This document shows, one piece after another, positions 8,765-15,944 of a stretch of 42,914 bases of DNA (within the stretch, counting starts at the first letter, position 1; each line of letters begins with the position of its first letter). This stretch comes from an uncultured Clostridium sp. GTDB lineage: Bacteria > Bacillota > Clostridia > Oscillospirales > Butyricicoccaceae. A program made the position numbers and the translations under genes. The stretch is from contig CANEGK010000020.1 of the NCBI GenBank assembly GCA_947427035.1, positions 1-42,914 of the forward strand. The letters are read 5' to 3'. Under the pieces are notes generated by a model. That model made no database searches. It saw nothing but the letters and a program-made list of their open reading frames with translations, and was not told the DNA's origin.

Positions 8765-9838
8765 CTACTCCTGTCTGAGCATAAAGCTGTCGTACTCGCC
8801 CAACACGCCGGGCCGGCGGTCGAACTGGTGCGCCGCCTGCATGATGGTGTAAGCCAGACGCAGCGGGTCGTGGCGTGCAAACTCGCTGCCCAGCGCCAGA
8901 ATCTGCCCGCCGAACAGGCGGGTTCCCATTTTCTGAAAAATGTGCGGGTTGGGAAAGAGCTGCGCACAGCGCTCGCCGCGGTATTTTTCCACAATGCGCG
9001 GGTGCACCGCCTGCGTGTTGTACAGGCAGACGTCGACAATATTGCCCCGCGCGTGCCGGTTGACGGCCTGCACATGCTGTTCGGCCGTGTACCCCTCGGT
9101 CTCGCCTTCCTGCGTCATAATGTTGAGCACATAAATTTTCAGTGCGTCCGAACGCAAAATCGCTTCGCTCACGCCCTCGACCAGCAGGTTGGGGATGATG
9201 CTGGTGTACAGGCTGCCCGGCCCCAGCACAATCAAATCGGCCTGGTCAATGGCCTCGATGACCGAGGGCAGGGCCTTGGGTGACTGCGGCTGCAACGAAA
9301 TCTGGTCAATGCGCAGGCCGCTCTGTTTTTTGGCGTCCGTGATGCTCGTTTCGCCGCGCACCGTGCTGCCGTCTTCAAACAGCGCCTCCAGCACCACGTC
9401 GCTGCCCGTGACGGGCAGGACCTTTCCGGTGACGGCAAGAAACTGGTTCATGCGCTCGACCGCCGCTTCAAAGCCGCCGCAAATGCCGCACAGCGCCAAA
9501 AGAAACAAATTGCCGAAGTTCTGCCCTTTGAGCGTGCCGTCGGTAAAGCGGTAGCTCAAAAGCTGACTCATGGTCGTGCTGGTGTTGGCCAGCGATAAAA
9601 TACAGTTGCGGATGTCGCCGGGCGGCAGCATTCCAAATTCCTGCCGCAAAATGCCGCTCCCTCCGCCGTCGTCGGTGACGGTGACAATGGCCGTGATGTT
9701 GTCGGTGTACTCCTTCAGCCCGAGCAGCAACGTCGAAAGCCCGGTGCCGCCGCCGATGGCCGTCACCCTGCGGCCCGAAACCCGGGCGGCCCGCGCCAGG
9801 TCAAAGGCAGCGTCGGCGTCAAGATCCTTATAATGCAT
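8765..9838 (-). CDS. yvcK: Gluconeogenesis factor YvcK (CofD-like UDP-sugar-binding protein)
   Basis: A CofD/UPF0052-family protein of 357 residues. IGGGTGLSTLLLGLK near residue 28 is the nucleotide-sugar binding loop, followed by VTVTDDGGGSG (about 54-64) and ADLIVLGPGSLYTSIIPNLL near residue 220. In Bacillus YvcK binds UDP-sugars, is required for growth on gluconeogenic carbon sources and affects cell shape and peptidoglycan synthesis; adjacency to murB and rapZ suits that role. ATG at 9838 with AAAGGAT four bases upstream; two bases separate its start from the rapZ stop. Confidence 0.95.
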   Translation of the reverse strand: MHYKDLDADAAFDLARAARVSGRRVTAIGGGTGLSTLLLGLKEYTDNITAIVTVTDDGGGSGILRQEFGMLPPGDIRNCILSLANTSTTMSQLLSYRFTDGTLKGQNFGNLFLLALCGICGGFEAAVERMNQFLAVTGKVLPVTGSDVVLEALFEDGSTVRGETSITDAKKQSGLRIDQISLQPQSPKALPSVIEAIDQADLIVLGPGSLYTSIIPNLLVEGVSEAILRSDALKIYVLNIMTQEGETEGYTAEQHVQAVNRHARGNIVDVCLYNTQAVHPRIVEKYRGERCAQLFPNPHIFQKMGTRLFGGQILALGSEFARHDPLRLAYTIMQAAHQFDRRPGVLGEYDSFMLRQE

Positions 9839-9840
9839 GG

Positions 9841-10689
9841 TTATCCTTTCGCGATGTCACGGTGGCGGACGTTGGCGGCCTGGCCCATCTGCCCCAGCCG
9901 TTCGGTCAGCCTGCGCACAACGGTGACCGAGCGGTGCCGCCCTCCCGTACAGCCGACGGAGACGACAAGCGACGTCCGCCCCTCTTCTATGTACTGCGGA
10001 AGCAGGAACACAATGAGGTCGCACAGCCGGTCGACAAACTCGCCCGCGGCCGGCGAGGCCATGACGTAATCGGCGACGTCTTCGTCCAGCCCGCTCTTTT
10101 CCCGCAGCTCCGAAACATAAAAGGGGTTGCGCAAAAACCGCGCGTCAAACACCAAATCGCTGTCGCGCGGAATGCCGTGCTTAAAGCCAAAGCTGCACAG
10201 CGTCAGCGTAATGCGCCGGCCCTCTTCGCAGAAAAAGCCCATCAGCTGGCTGCGCAGACCGGCAGAAGTCAAAAAAGAGGTGTCGATGACAAAATCGGCG
10301 CGCGCGCGCACCGGTTCGAGCAACGCGCGCTCTTCGGCGATGGCGGCGACCAGTCCCTTGCCTTCCCAGTCCAGAGGGTGGCGGCGGCGCGACGCGCGCT
10401 GCCGGTTGACCAACACCTCGTCCGAAGCGTCGATGAACAGGATGCGGAAGGTGATGCCGATGCGGCCCATCTCGTCCATGACGGAAAAAAGCTCGGCGCT
10501 GCGCAGGCCGCCGCGCGCGTCGACCACAAAGGCGATGCGCTTATAGCGGCTGTCGGGGAACAGCTCGGCAAAATGCGGGATGAGCGCAACCGGCATATTG
10601 TCGATGCAGTAGTAGCCAATGTCCTCCAGCACATCGACGGTCAGGCTCTTTCCCGCCCCCGACATCCCGGAAATAATCAGGCAATCCAT
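9841..10689 (-). CDS. rapZ: RapZ/YvcJ nucleotide-binding regulator
   Basis: P-loop protein of 282 residues. MDCLIISGMSGAGKS at the N-terminus is the Walker A segment; the C-terminal domain holds VSVGCTGGRHRSVTVV, the signature of RapZ. In E. coli RapZ senses glucosamine-6-phosphate and guides small RNAs to RNase E; in Bacillus YvcJ is a nucleotidase linked to competence. Which activity applies here is not shown. An upstream GTG at 10710 would add seven residues, but the ATG at 10689 has AAAGGCGGG before it and begins at the conserved N-terminus, so it is preferred. Lies between murB and yvcK. Confidence 0.93.
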   Translation of the reverse strand: MDCLIISGMSGAGKSLTVDVLEDIGYYCIDNMPVALIPHFAELFPDSRYKRIAFVVDARGGLRSAELFSVMDEMGRIGITFRILFIDASDEVLVNRQRASRRRHPLDWEGKGLVAAIAEERALLEPVRARADFVIDTSFLTSAGLRSQLMGFFCEEGRRITLTLCSFGFKHGIPRDSDLVFDARFLRNPFYVSELREKSGLDEDVADYVMASPAAGEFVDRLCDLIVFLLPQYIEEGRTSLVVSVGCTGGRHRSVTVVRRLTERLGQMGQAANVRHRDIAKG

Positions 10690-10719
10690 GTTCCCGTTCC
10701 CGCCTTTCACACGTCAAAA

Positions 10720-11610
10720 TTACGCCAGAATCCTGATTTCACGTTCCAGCGCGACGCCGGTCTGCGCCAGCACGGTCCGCTCGATGTGCGCCATCAGGCG
10801 CAGGACGTCTTCCGCTGTCGCGCCGCCCATGTTGACAATGAAGCCGGCGTGCTTGTCGGCGACGCGCGCGCCGCCGATCTGAAAGCCTTTCAGGCCGCAC
10901 TGCTCGATGAGCTGGCCGGCAAAATGCCCCGGCGGGCGTTTGTAGGCGCTGCCCGCGCTGGGGTATTGCAGGGGCTGTTTTTCGCGCCGCCGCGCGGCGA
11001 AGTCGGCCATTTTGGCCTCGATGCTCCCGCGTTCGCCCGGATGCAATTCCAACCGGGATGACAGCACAACATACCCCGTGTTTTCCTTAAAAAAGCTGCT
11101 GCGGTACCCCAGACGGTGCTCATCCAGGGCAAACCGGCGCACTTCGCCCGCCGGCGTCAGCACCTGGGAATCAAGCAGCACAAAAGACATTTCCCCGCCG
11201 TATGCGCCGGCGTTCATGACGACCGCCCCGCCCAGCGAACCGGGAATGCCCTGCGCAAACTCCAGACCGCTCAGCCCGCAGCCGGCGGCAAAGGACGCGA
11301 GCTGCGACAAAAGCAGGCCGCAGCCAGCTTCTATCCCGGTTTCCCCTGTTCGGGCGCAGCCGCACAGCGCGGCGGTGGACACCGCCAGCCCGCGGAAGCC
11401 GGCGTCGGGCGCCAGCAAGTTGGAGCCGCGCCCCAGCACCGCTGTTTTTATTTCCCTTTCGGCGGCAAACTGTAAAAGGCCGCGCAGCTTTTCCGCCGTG
11501 TCGGGCAGGGCAAACCAGTCGGCCGGCCCGCCGATTTTGAAGGTGGTGTGCCGGCTCAAAGGCTCATCGGCACGCAGGTCTATCTCATTTTTCCGGCAAT
11601 ATTCCAGCAA
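10720..11610 (-). CDS. murB: UDP-N-acetylenolpyruvoylglucosamine reductase
   Basis: FAD-dependent reductase for the second committed step of peptidoglycan precursor synthesis (UDP-GlcNAc-enolpyruvate to UDP-MurNAc), 296 residues. FAD-binding signatures: VLGRGSNLLAPDAGFRG, and GIPGSLGGAVVMNAGAYGG (about 125-143). YRSSFF and SAGSAYKRPPG contain the substrate and proton-donor Ser region of the short (type II) MurB; GFIVNMGGATAEDV is near the end. The TTG at 11610 is preceded by GAGGAGG with seven bases of spacing. First gene of the run murB-rapZ-yvcK-whiA-dnaE-pcrA. Confidence 0.95.
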   Translation of the reverse strand: MLEYCRKNEIDLRADEPLSRHTTFKIGGPADWFALPDTAEKLRGLLQFAAEREIKTAVLGRGSNLLAPDAGFRGLAVSTAALCGCARTGETGIEAGCGLLLSQLASFAAGCGLSGLEFAQGIPGSLGGAVVMNAGAYGGEMSFVLLDSQVLTPAGEVRRFALDEHRLGYRSSFFKENTGYVVLSSRLELHPGERGSIEAKMADFAARRREKQPLQYPSAGSAYKRPPGHFAGQLIEQCGLKGFQIGGARVADKHAGFIVNMGGATAEDVLRLMAHIERTVLAQTGVALEREIRILA

Positions 11611-11782
11611 CAGCGCAGCCTCCTCTTTCTTTCATCCTATCATATCACATTTCAGGCAAAAAAAACAGGGTCATGCACCCCATTCTACAAATATAAAAAT
11701 ATGAAAGGGTCTTTGACAAAATGAGGACTTTTCACGCTTTTGCCGGATGACATTCTCTATTTTTAATCAATTGACTCAGATT
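11611..11782. other. AT-rich intergenic region before murB
   Basis: This 172-bp gap separates the holA/Toprim run from the murB run, both on the minus strand. A short imperfect hairpin (GGGT-GCATG-ACCC, about 11675-11690) followed by eight T on the minus strand could be a weak terminator, and TATGAT at about 11640 could be a -10 element for murB, but no convincing -35 was found. No gene is supported here. Confidence 0.35.
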
Positions 11783-12364
11783 CTATAATTCTTTTACTAT
11801 TTCTGCAATTTGTTCTATGGAGACGAGACCGCTCAGGTAGCGGCACAGGGCGCCGGCGCTCAGGTTCTGCGGCAGCCCCAGGCGGCGCAGCAGCTTTTTG
11901 CGTTTTTCCGCGCTGTTTTCCCCGCCGGCCAGCCCCAGAAAATATAAATCATTGGTTGTAATGCGCTCCGGTGTCTCCCGTACCGGCTCCCGGACCGCGC
12001 CGCACGTCGCGACAGCGTGAATGATTTCCTCTTCCGGCACCCCCTCCACACCCAGCAGGCCCTCTTTAGACGGGGCGGCTTTCCGCTTTTCCTTGCCCCT
12101 GTATTCGCCGACATAAGCGTGATAAACCTGCCCTTCGGCAATGGCCGAGCACAGAAAGTTGCGAATAACAAGCCCTGCTCCGTCCGAATCGGTCAGTATG
12201 ATGAGGCCGCGCTCGACCGCCAGGCGGCGCAGCAGCGAAAGCGTTGCGGCGTCTTTAAAAATGCCGAAGCCGTTGACCGGCACAATCAGGGCGTCAAAAA
12301 TCTGGCTCAGGCGGTTTTTGTCATAGCGCCCTTCCACCACAATGGCCTGGCTGACGGGAATCAT
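11783..12364 (-). CDS. Toprim-domain protein of the RNase M5 type (DUF4093 C-terminus)
   Basis: A protein of 193 residues. The N-terminal Toprim domain shows IVVEGRYDK (catalytic Glu, about residue 11) and LIILTDSDGAG (the D-x-D metal site, about 56-60), the same order as in ribonuclease M5, which matures 5S rRNA in Firmicutes. The C-terminal part (about 125-193, TTNDLYFLGL...LRRLGLP) looks like DUF4093, which accompanies this Toprim in RNase M5-like proteins. In Bacillus rnmV lies beside ksgA; here it lies behind holA, with an ATGA overlap, so orthology is likely but unproven. No 5S gene is in the window. Confidence 0.75.
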   Translation of the reverse strand: MIPVSQAIVVEGRYDKNRLSQIFDALIVPVNGFGIFKDAATLSLLRRLAVERGLIILTDSDGAGLVIRNFLCSAIAEGQVYHAYVGEYRGKEKRKAAPSKEGLLGVEGVPEEEIIHAVATCGAVREPVRETPERITTNDLYFLGLAGGENSAEKRKKLLRRLGLPQNLSAGALCRYLSGLVSIEQIAEIVKEL

Positions 12365-13404
12365 GCGTGCTCTCCCTGTGCTGCCAGCCGCAGCAGCAAA
12401 AGCTCTACCGAGCGCTCGTCATCCGGAAGATTGCTCTTAATTCCCAAATCCGTCTCCAGACACAACTGAGCTGCGCGGCGAAGCCACGGCAGTTCCATAT
12501 GCGCGCAGGCGCGCAGCAGCAGCCGAGCCGGGTACGGCGAACGCAGCGCGCAGATGCGCATGACGTCACCTTCGCCGCCGCGGTTTTCCAGCACAAGACG
12601 CGCCGCATACAGCCGATGCAGCTGCTTGGTGATGGCCGCCAGCACGGCGACAGGCTGGTTTTTGGCGGCGAATAAATCCCGCAAAAGCCCGATGCTTTCG
12701 CGGTGCCGCCCTTCCATAATGCAGTCGGTCAAATCAAAGACCTGCGCTTCCAGCGTGCGGGAGGCCAGCCTGTCGATATCGTCGCGCGCAATCTCTTTTT
12801 TGTCGGTTCCGGCAGCAATTTTTTCAATTTCCGTAATGAGATTGGTCATGAGCGCGCCGCATAGAAAGACCAGGTATTCACACTCCGCACGGCCGATGCT
12901 CTTGCCCAGCGCGGCAAAGCGGCGGCGGATCCAGGGCGCCAGATCGGTCATTCCCGCGCGCTCAAACTCGATAATTTGTCCTTTTTTCTCCAGCAGTTTC
13001 CACAGTGCAAGGCGTTTGTCCGGCTTAAACTCCTGCGCGTCAAAATAAAAAATCAGACAGACGGTGTCGGGCAGGTGATTGAAAAGCTCTGTCAGCGCAT
13101 CCTTCATCCCGCCCGACGCGCGCAGCAGCGGGTAATCCCGCACGAGCACCAGCTTTTTTTCCGCGCCAAAGGGCAGGCTCTCCACCGCTTCGGCCAGCGC
13201 CTCCGCCGTCACCTGGCGCTCGCTCAGCTCGACCACATTGAAGTCCGCGAAGCCGCCTTCTGATATACGTTTGACAATTTCATCGCGATAATATTCCTTT
13301 AAATAACTCTCTTCGCCATAAAAGACATACAGCGGCGCCAGCGAACCAGACGCCAGGTCGGCTTTCAGTTTCTGAAAGGCCGTCTGCTCCTTTTTCCCCG
13401 CCAT
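12361..13404 (-). CDS. holA: DNA polymerase III delta subunit (clamp loader)
   Basis: HolA of 347 residues, the clamp-loader subunit that opens the sliding clamp. It begins with the usual domain I pattern (APLYVFYGEESYLKEYYRDEI, a P-loop-like fold without a working Walker A) and has the helical C-terminal collar domain (LLRDLFAAKNQPVAVLAAI and ITKQLHRLYAARLVL). GTG at 13413 is possible, but the ATG at 13404 has AGGTG six bases upstream, and this site overlaps the comEC stop codon (TAGGTG), suggesting translational coupling. The comEC-holA order is common in Firmicutes. Confidence 0.9.
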   Translation of the reverse strand: MAGKKEQTAFQKLKADLASGSLAPLYVFYGEESYLKEYYRDEIVKRISEGGFADFNVVELSERQVTAEALAEAVESLPFGAEKKLVLVRDYPLLRASGGMKDALTELFNHLPDTVCLIFYFDAQEFKPDKRLALWKLLEKKGQIIEFERAGMTDLAPWIRRRFAALGKSIGRAECEYLVFLCGALMTNLITEIEKIAAGTDKKEIARDDIDRLASRTLEAQVFDLTDCIMEGRHRESIGLLRDLFAAKNQPVAVLAAITKQLHRLYAARLVLENRGGEGDVMRICALRSPYPARLLLRACAHMELPWLRRAAQLCLETDLGIKSNLPDDERSVELLLLRLAAQGEHA

Positions 13405-13413
13405 GCACTTCAC

Positions 13414-15594
13414 CTACCAATTTAAAGTCGACAATTCTATGTTTTCCTGCTGTGAAAGGCTGTAAATTCCAACGCCGGAACGTTCATGTTCATCCACAGG
13501 GTGAAAGCTGCTGTCAGCGCAGAAAACGGCCCGGCAGCCTGCGCATTGCAGCAAAAGCTCCATCGCCCTGCCGTTTTCCAAAAAGGCGGCTGTCATCACA
13601 ATGACATCTCCTGTCAGCCTGCCCGCCGTCGGGCAGGTTATGTAATCAATGGGCGCGGTCTGCGTTAAATCGAGCACCGCCGCATGAGGCAGTAAAACGC
13701 GCGTTGCCTGCGACCGGCCACACAGCGGGATGATTTCCACCCGAACTGCGCCCCATTGCAGGCTTCCGCCGCCTGCATAAGTACTGTCAGCCCATCGCGC
13801 AGCCGCGCTCTCTTCAGGCGCAATACACCGCCTGATTTCCAAATCCTTCTGCACATCTCGCAATCCGCCGCCGGCCCGCGCCGAATCGGCAGTAATAATC
13901 AGCTCATCTACCCCGCTTTGACCCCAGCGGTACAGCTGCTCTTCCAACCGGCGGGCATTCCGTCCGGCGGCGCTCAGGCCGCAGTTTAACAGTCCGGTCT
14001 GTCCGCGCGAACACACCAGAATAGCCGCGCTCCCGCCGGTGTCCACAATGCTGACCCGCGTCAGCAGCAGCCCTTCCGTCCCTGACAGCAAAAGGCACAG
14101 GGCCAACGCCCCGCCTGTCAGCGGCAGCAGACGCCGCGCACCCTTCTGCTTTTTGCGCAAAACCAGTAAAAAGGCCAGAGCCGCCGCCCAGACCATGAGC
14201 AAATACGGGCTGTCTGATGCCGCCGTCAAGGCCGGATTGCCGCCCAGCAGCCGCGCCGCGCCCTCAATATACCCCAGCGCCGGCCGCAGCAACCAGCGCG
14301 CCGCCACAGCAGCAGCCCACGGCCACAGCACAGACAACAGCAAAACGGCAATTCCCAGCGCCAGGGCCAGTTCAACCGCCCACAAAACCAGCAGGCTGGA
14401 CAGCACTGAAAGCAGTGAAACCCGCGAGAAAAACAGCATACTGACCGGCAGCGTACTCACAGTCGCCGCAATCGACACCGCCGTGCACTGCACAAGATAT
14501 CCGGCCGGCTTTTGCAGCAGACCCTGCCTGGACGGCTTGGGAAACGCGTCCGTCAGCGCCGGGGCGAAGAGCAGAATGCCCAGCGTGGCGCTGAATGACA
14601 GCAGCAGCGATGGCGAGAGCAAAGAAAACGGATTGGCCGCCGTCAAAAGCAGCAGGGCGGTAAAAAGGGCCGTCATCGGGTCGCTTTCCCTCCGCAGGAA
14701 AAAGCCGGCGATGACCAGCAGTGTCATCACGGCCGCGCGCAGAACCGAAGGTGAAAAGCCCGTCAATCCCGCGTACAAAATCAGAATGGGGATCGCCGCG
14801 GCAAAGCCCCGGCGTTTGCCCAGCAATGCACAGCAAAATCCGGCCAGCGCCGACAGGTGCAGTCCGGACACCGCCGCAATGTGCGACAGGCCGCTGACGT
14901 TCAGCGCCGAGCGCAGTCTGCGGCTCATATCGCTTTTGTCGCCGCAGAGCAGCGCTTTAAAAAGCGCCCCCGCGTCGCCGTCCAGCAGCGTGTCTATGCG
15001 CCGGCCCAGTGCATCCGACCACCGGGCCAGCCGCGCCCGCCACGAAATCGGCGCCCCAATGCTCCGGCGAAGGCTCCCATCCTGCCGGGCCTCCCACATC
15101 AGACCGTCGGATCGGCGTTCGGAAGATCGCACAGCGCCGGTAAAAGCGATCTGCTCCCCAGGCTCCAGCTCGGGCGAGCCATCGAGCAGATACACCAAAA
15201 TGCGCCCGCGCGCCGGTTTTCCGTTGAGCGCGAGCAGCCGCCCCTCAACCGTTCCATAGGTCGCGTAGCCGACCGCCCGCTCGGTCACCTCGACGGTCAG
15301 CTCCGCCCCTTTGCCGGCCCAGCTCTCAACAGGGCGCAGAGCCAGCAGCCAGAATACGGCCGGCCACAAAGCGCCGGCCCCCAGCCCCAAAAGCCATGCC
15401 GCCGCGTGGCGGCGCTTACAAATCCACAGCGGCAATGCAACGCAAAAGGCCGCGCCAACCGACCAACACAGGGGCAGCGGCCAGCCGCGGCTGTAGGCCA
15501 GCGCAAAAATCAGACACGGCAGGCAAAAAGCGGCAGAGAAACAAAGCAGCCGGCGTGGCTGCCCTGTTCTGCTCTGCCGCTCCCAGAAGGTCAT
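13414..15594 (-). CDS. comEC: ComEC/Rec2 DNA-uptake channel with degenerate hydrolase domain
   Basis: A 726-residue polytopic membrane protein. Hydrophobic segments begin at about residue 17; the Competence domain core is readable (LLCGDKSDMSRRLRSALNVS and GLSHIAAVSGLHLSALAGF, about 220-255), with further membrane helices to about 495. In the family this forms the channel importing single-stranded DNA. The C-terminal domain (about 510-726) occupies the place of the metallo-beta-lactamase-like nuclease, but the expected H-x-D-x-D-H is absent: the corresponding stretch reads ITADSARAGGGL. So the zinc site appears lost. Starts two bases after the HIT-gene stop. Confidence 0.88.
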   Translation of the reverse strand: MTFWERQSRTGQPRRLLCFSAAFCLPCLIFALAYSRGWPLPLCWSVGAAFCVALPLWICKRRHAAAWLLGLGAGALWPAVFWLLALRPVESWAGKGAELTVEVTERAVGYATYGTVEGRLLALNGKPARGRILVYLLDGSPELEPGEQIAFTGAVRSSERRSDGLMWEARQDGSLRRSIGAPISWRARLARWSDALGRRIDTLLDGDAGALFKALLCGDKSDMSRRLRSALNVSGLSHIAAVSGLHLSALAGFCCALLGKRRGFAAAIPILILYAGLTGFSPSVLRAAVMTLLVIAGFFLRRESDPMTALFTALLLLTAANPFSLLSPSLLLSFSATLGILLFAPALTDAFPKPSRQGLLQKPAGYLVQCTAVSIAATVSTLPVSMLFFSRVSLLSVLSSLLVLWAVELALALGIAVLLLSVLWPWAAAVAARWLLRPALGYIEGAARLLGGNPALTAASDSPYLLMVWAAALAFLLVLRKKQKGARRLLPLTGGALALCLLLSGTEGLLLTRVSIVDTGGSAAILVCSRGQTGLLNCGLSAAGRNARRLEEQLYRWGQSGVDELIITADSARAGGGLRDVQKDLEIRRCIAPEESAAARWADSTYAGGGSLQWGAVRVEIIPLCGRSQATRVLLPHAAVLDLTQTAPIDYITCPTAGRLTGDVIVMTAAFLENGRAMELLLQCAGCRAVFCADSSFHPVDEHERSGVGIYSLSQQENIELSTLNW

Positions 15595-15596
15595 CT

Positions 15597-15935
15597 TCAG
15601 GCCATGTCGCCCAGCTGGCCGCCGGAAAGCACATGAAAATGCAGGTGATGCACCGTCTGCCCGGCCTGCTCGCCGCAGTTTGTGACAACGCGGAAGCCCT
15701 TTTCAATGCCCAGCTCCCGCGTCAGCCGGGCGATGACGGTAAAAATATGGGCGACAATATCGCTGTTTTCCGCGCTGATATCCGCGGCGCAGGTCAGTTC
15801 ATGCGCTTTGGGAATGACCAGAAAGTGTACAGGCGCAGCCGGCGCAATGTCGTAAAACGCATAAACCCGCTCGTCCTCATACAATTTTTTTGACGGGATT
15901 TCCCCCGCGACGATTTTACAGAAAACGCAGTCCAT
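15597..15935 (-). CDS. HIT-family nucleotide hydrolase (HinT type)
   Basis: A small histidine-triad protein of 112 residues, the normal family length. The N-terminus MDCVFCKIVAGEIPSK carries the Cys pair seen in HinT, and the catalytic histidine triad is HHLHFHVLSG at residues 96-105. HinT enzymes hydrolyse purine nucleoside phosphoramidates and aminoacyl-adenylates, including those released by tRNA synthetases, which makes its position immediately downstream of alaS notable (nine bases between them). Physiological substrate not determinable. ATG at 15935 with GAGGCG upstream. Confidence 0.93.
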   Translation of the reverse strand: MDCVFCKIVAGEIPSKKLYEDERVYAFYDIAPAAPVHFLVIPKAHELTCAADISAENSDIVAHIFTVIARLTRELGIEKGFRVVTNCGEQAGQTVHHLHFHVLSGGQLGDMA

Positions 15936-15944
15936 TTTTTCGCC

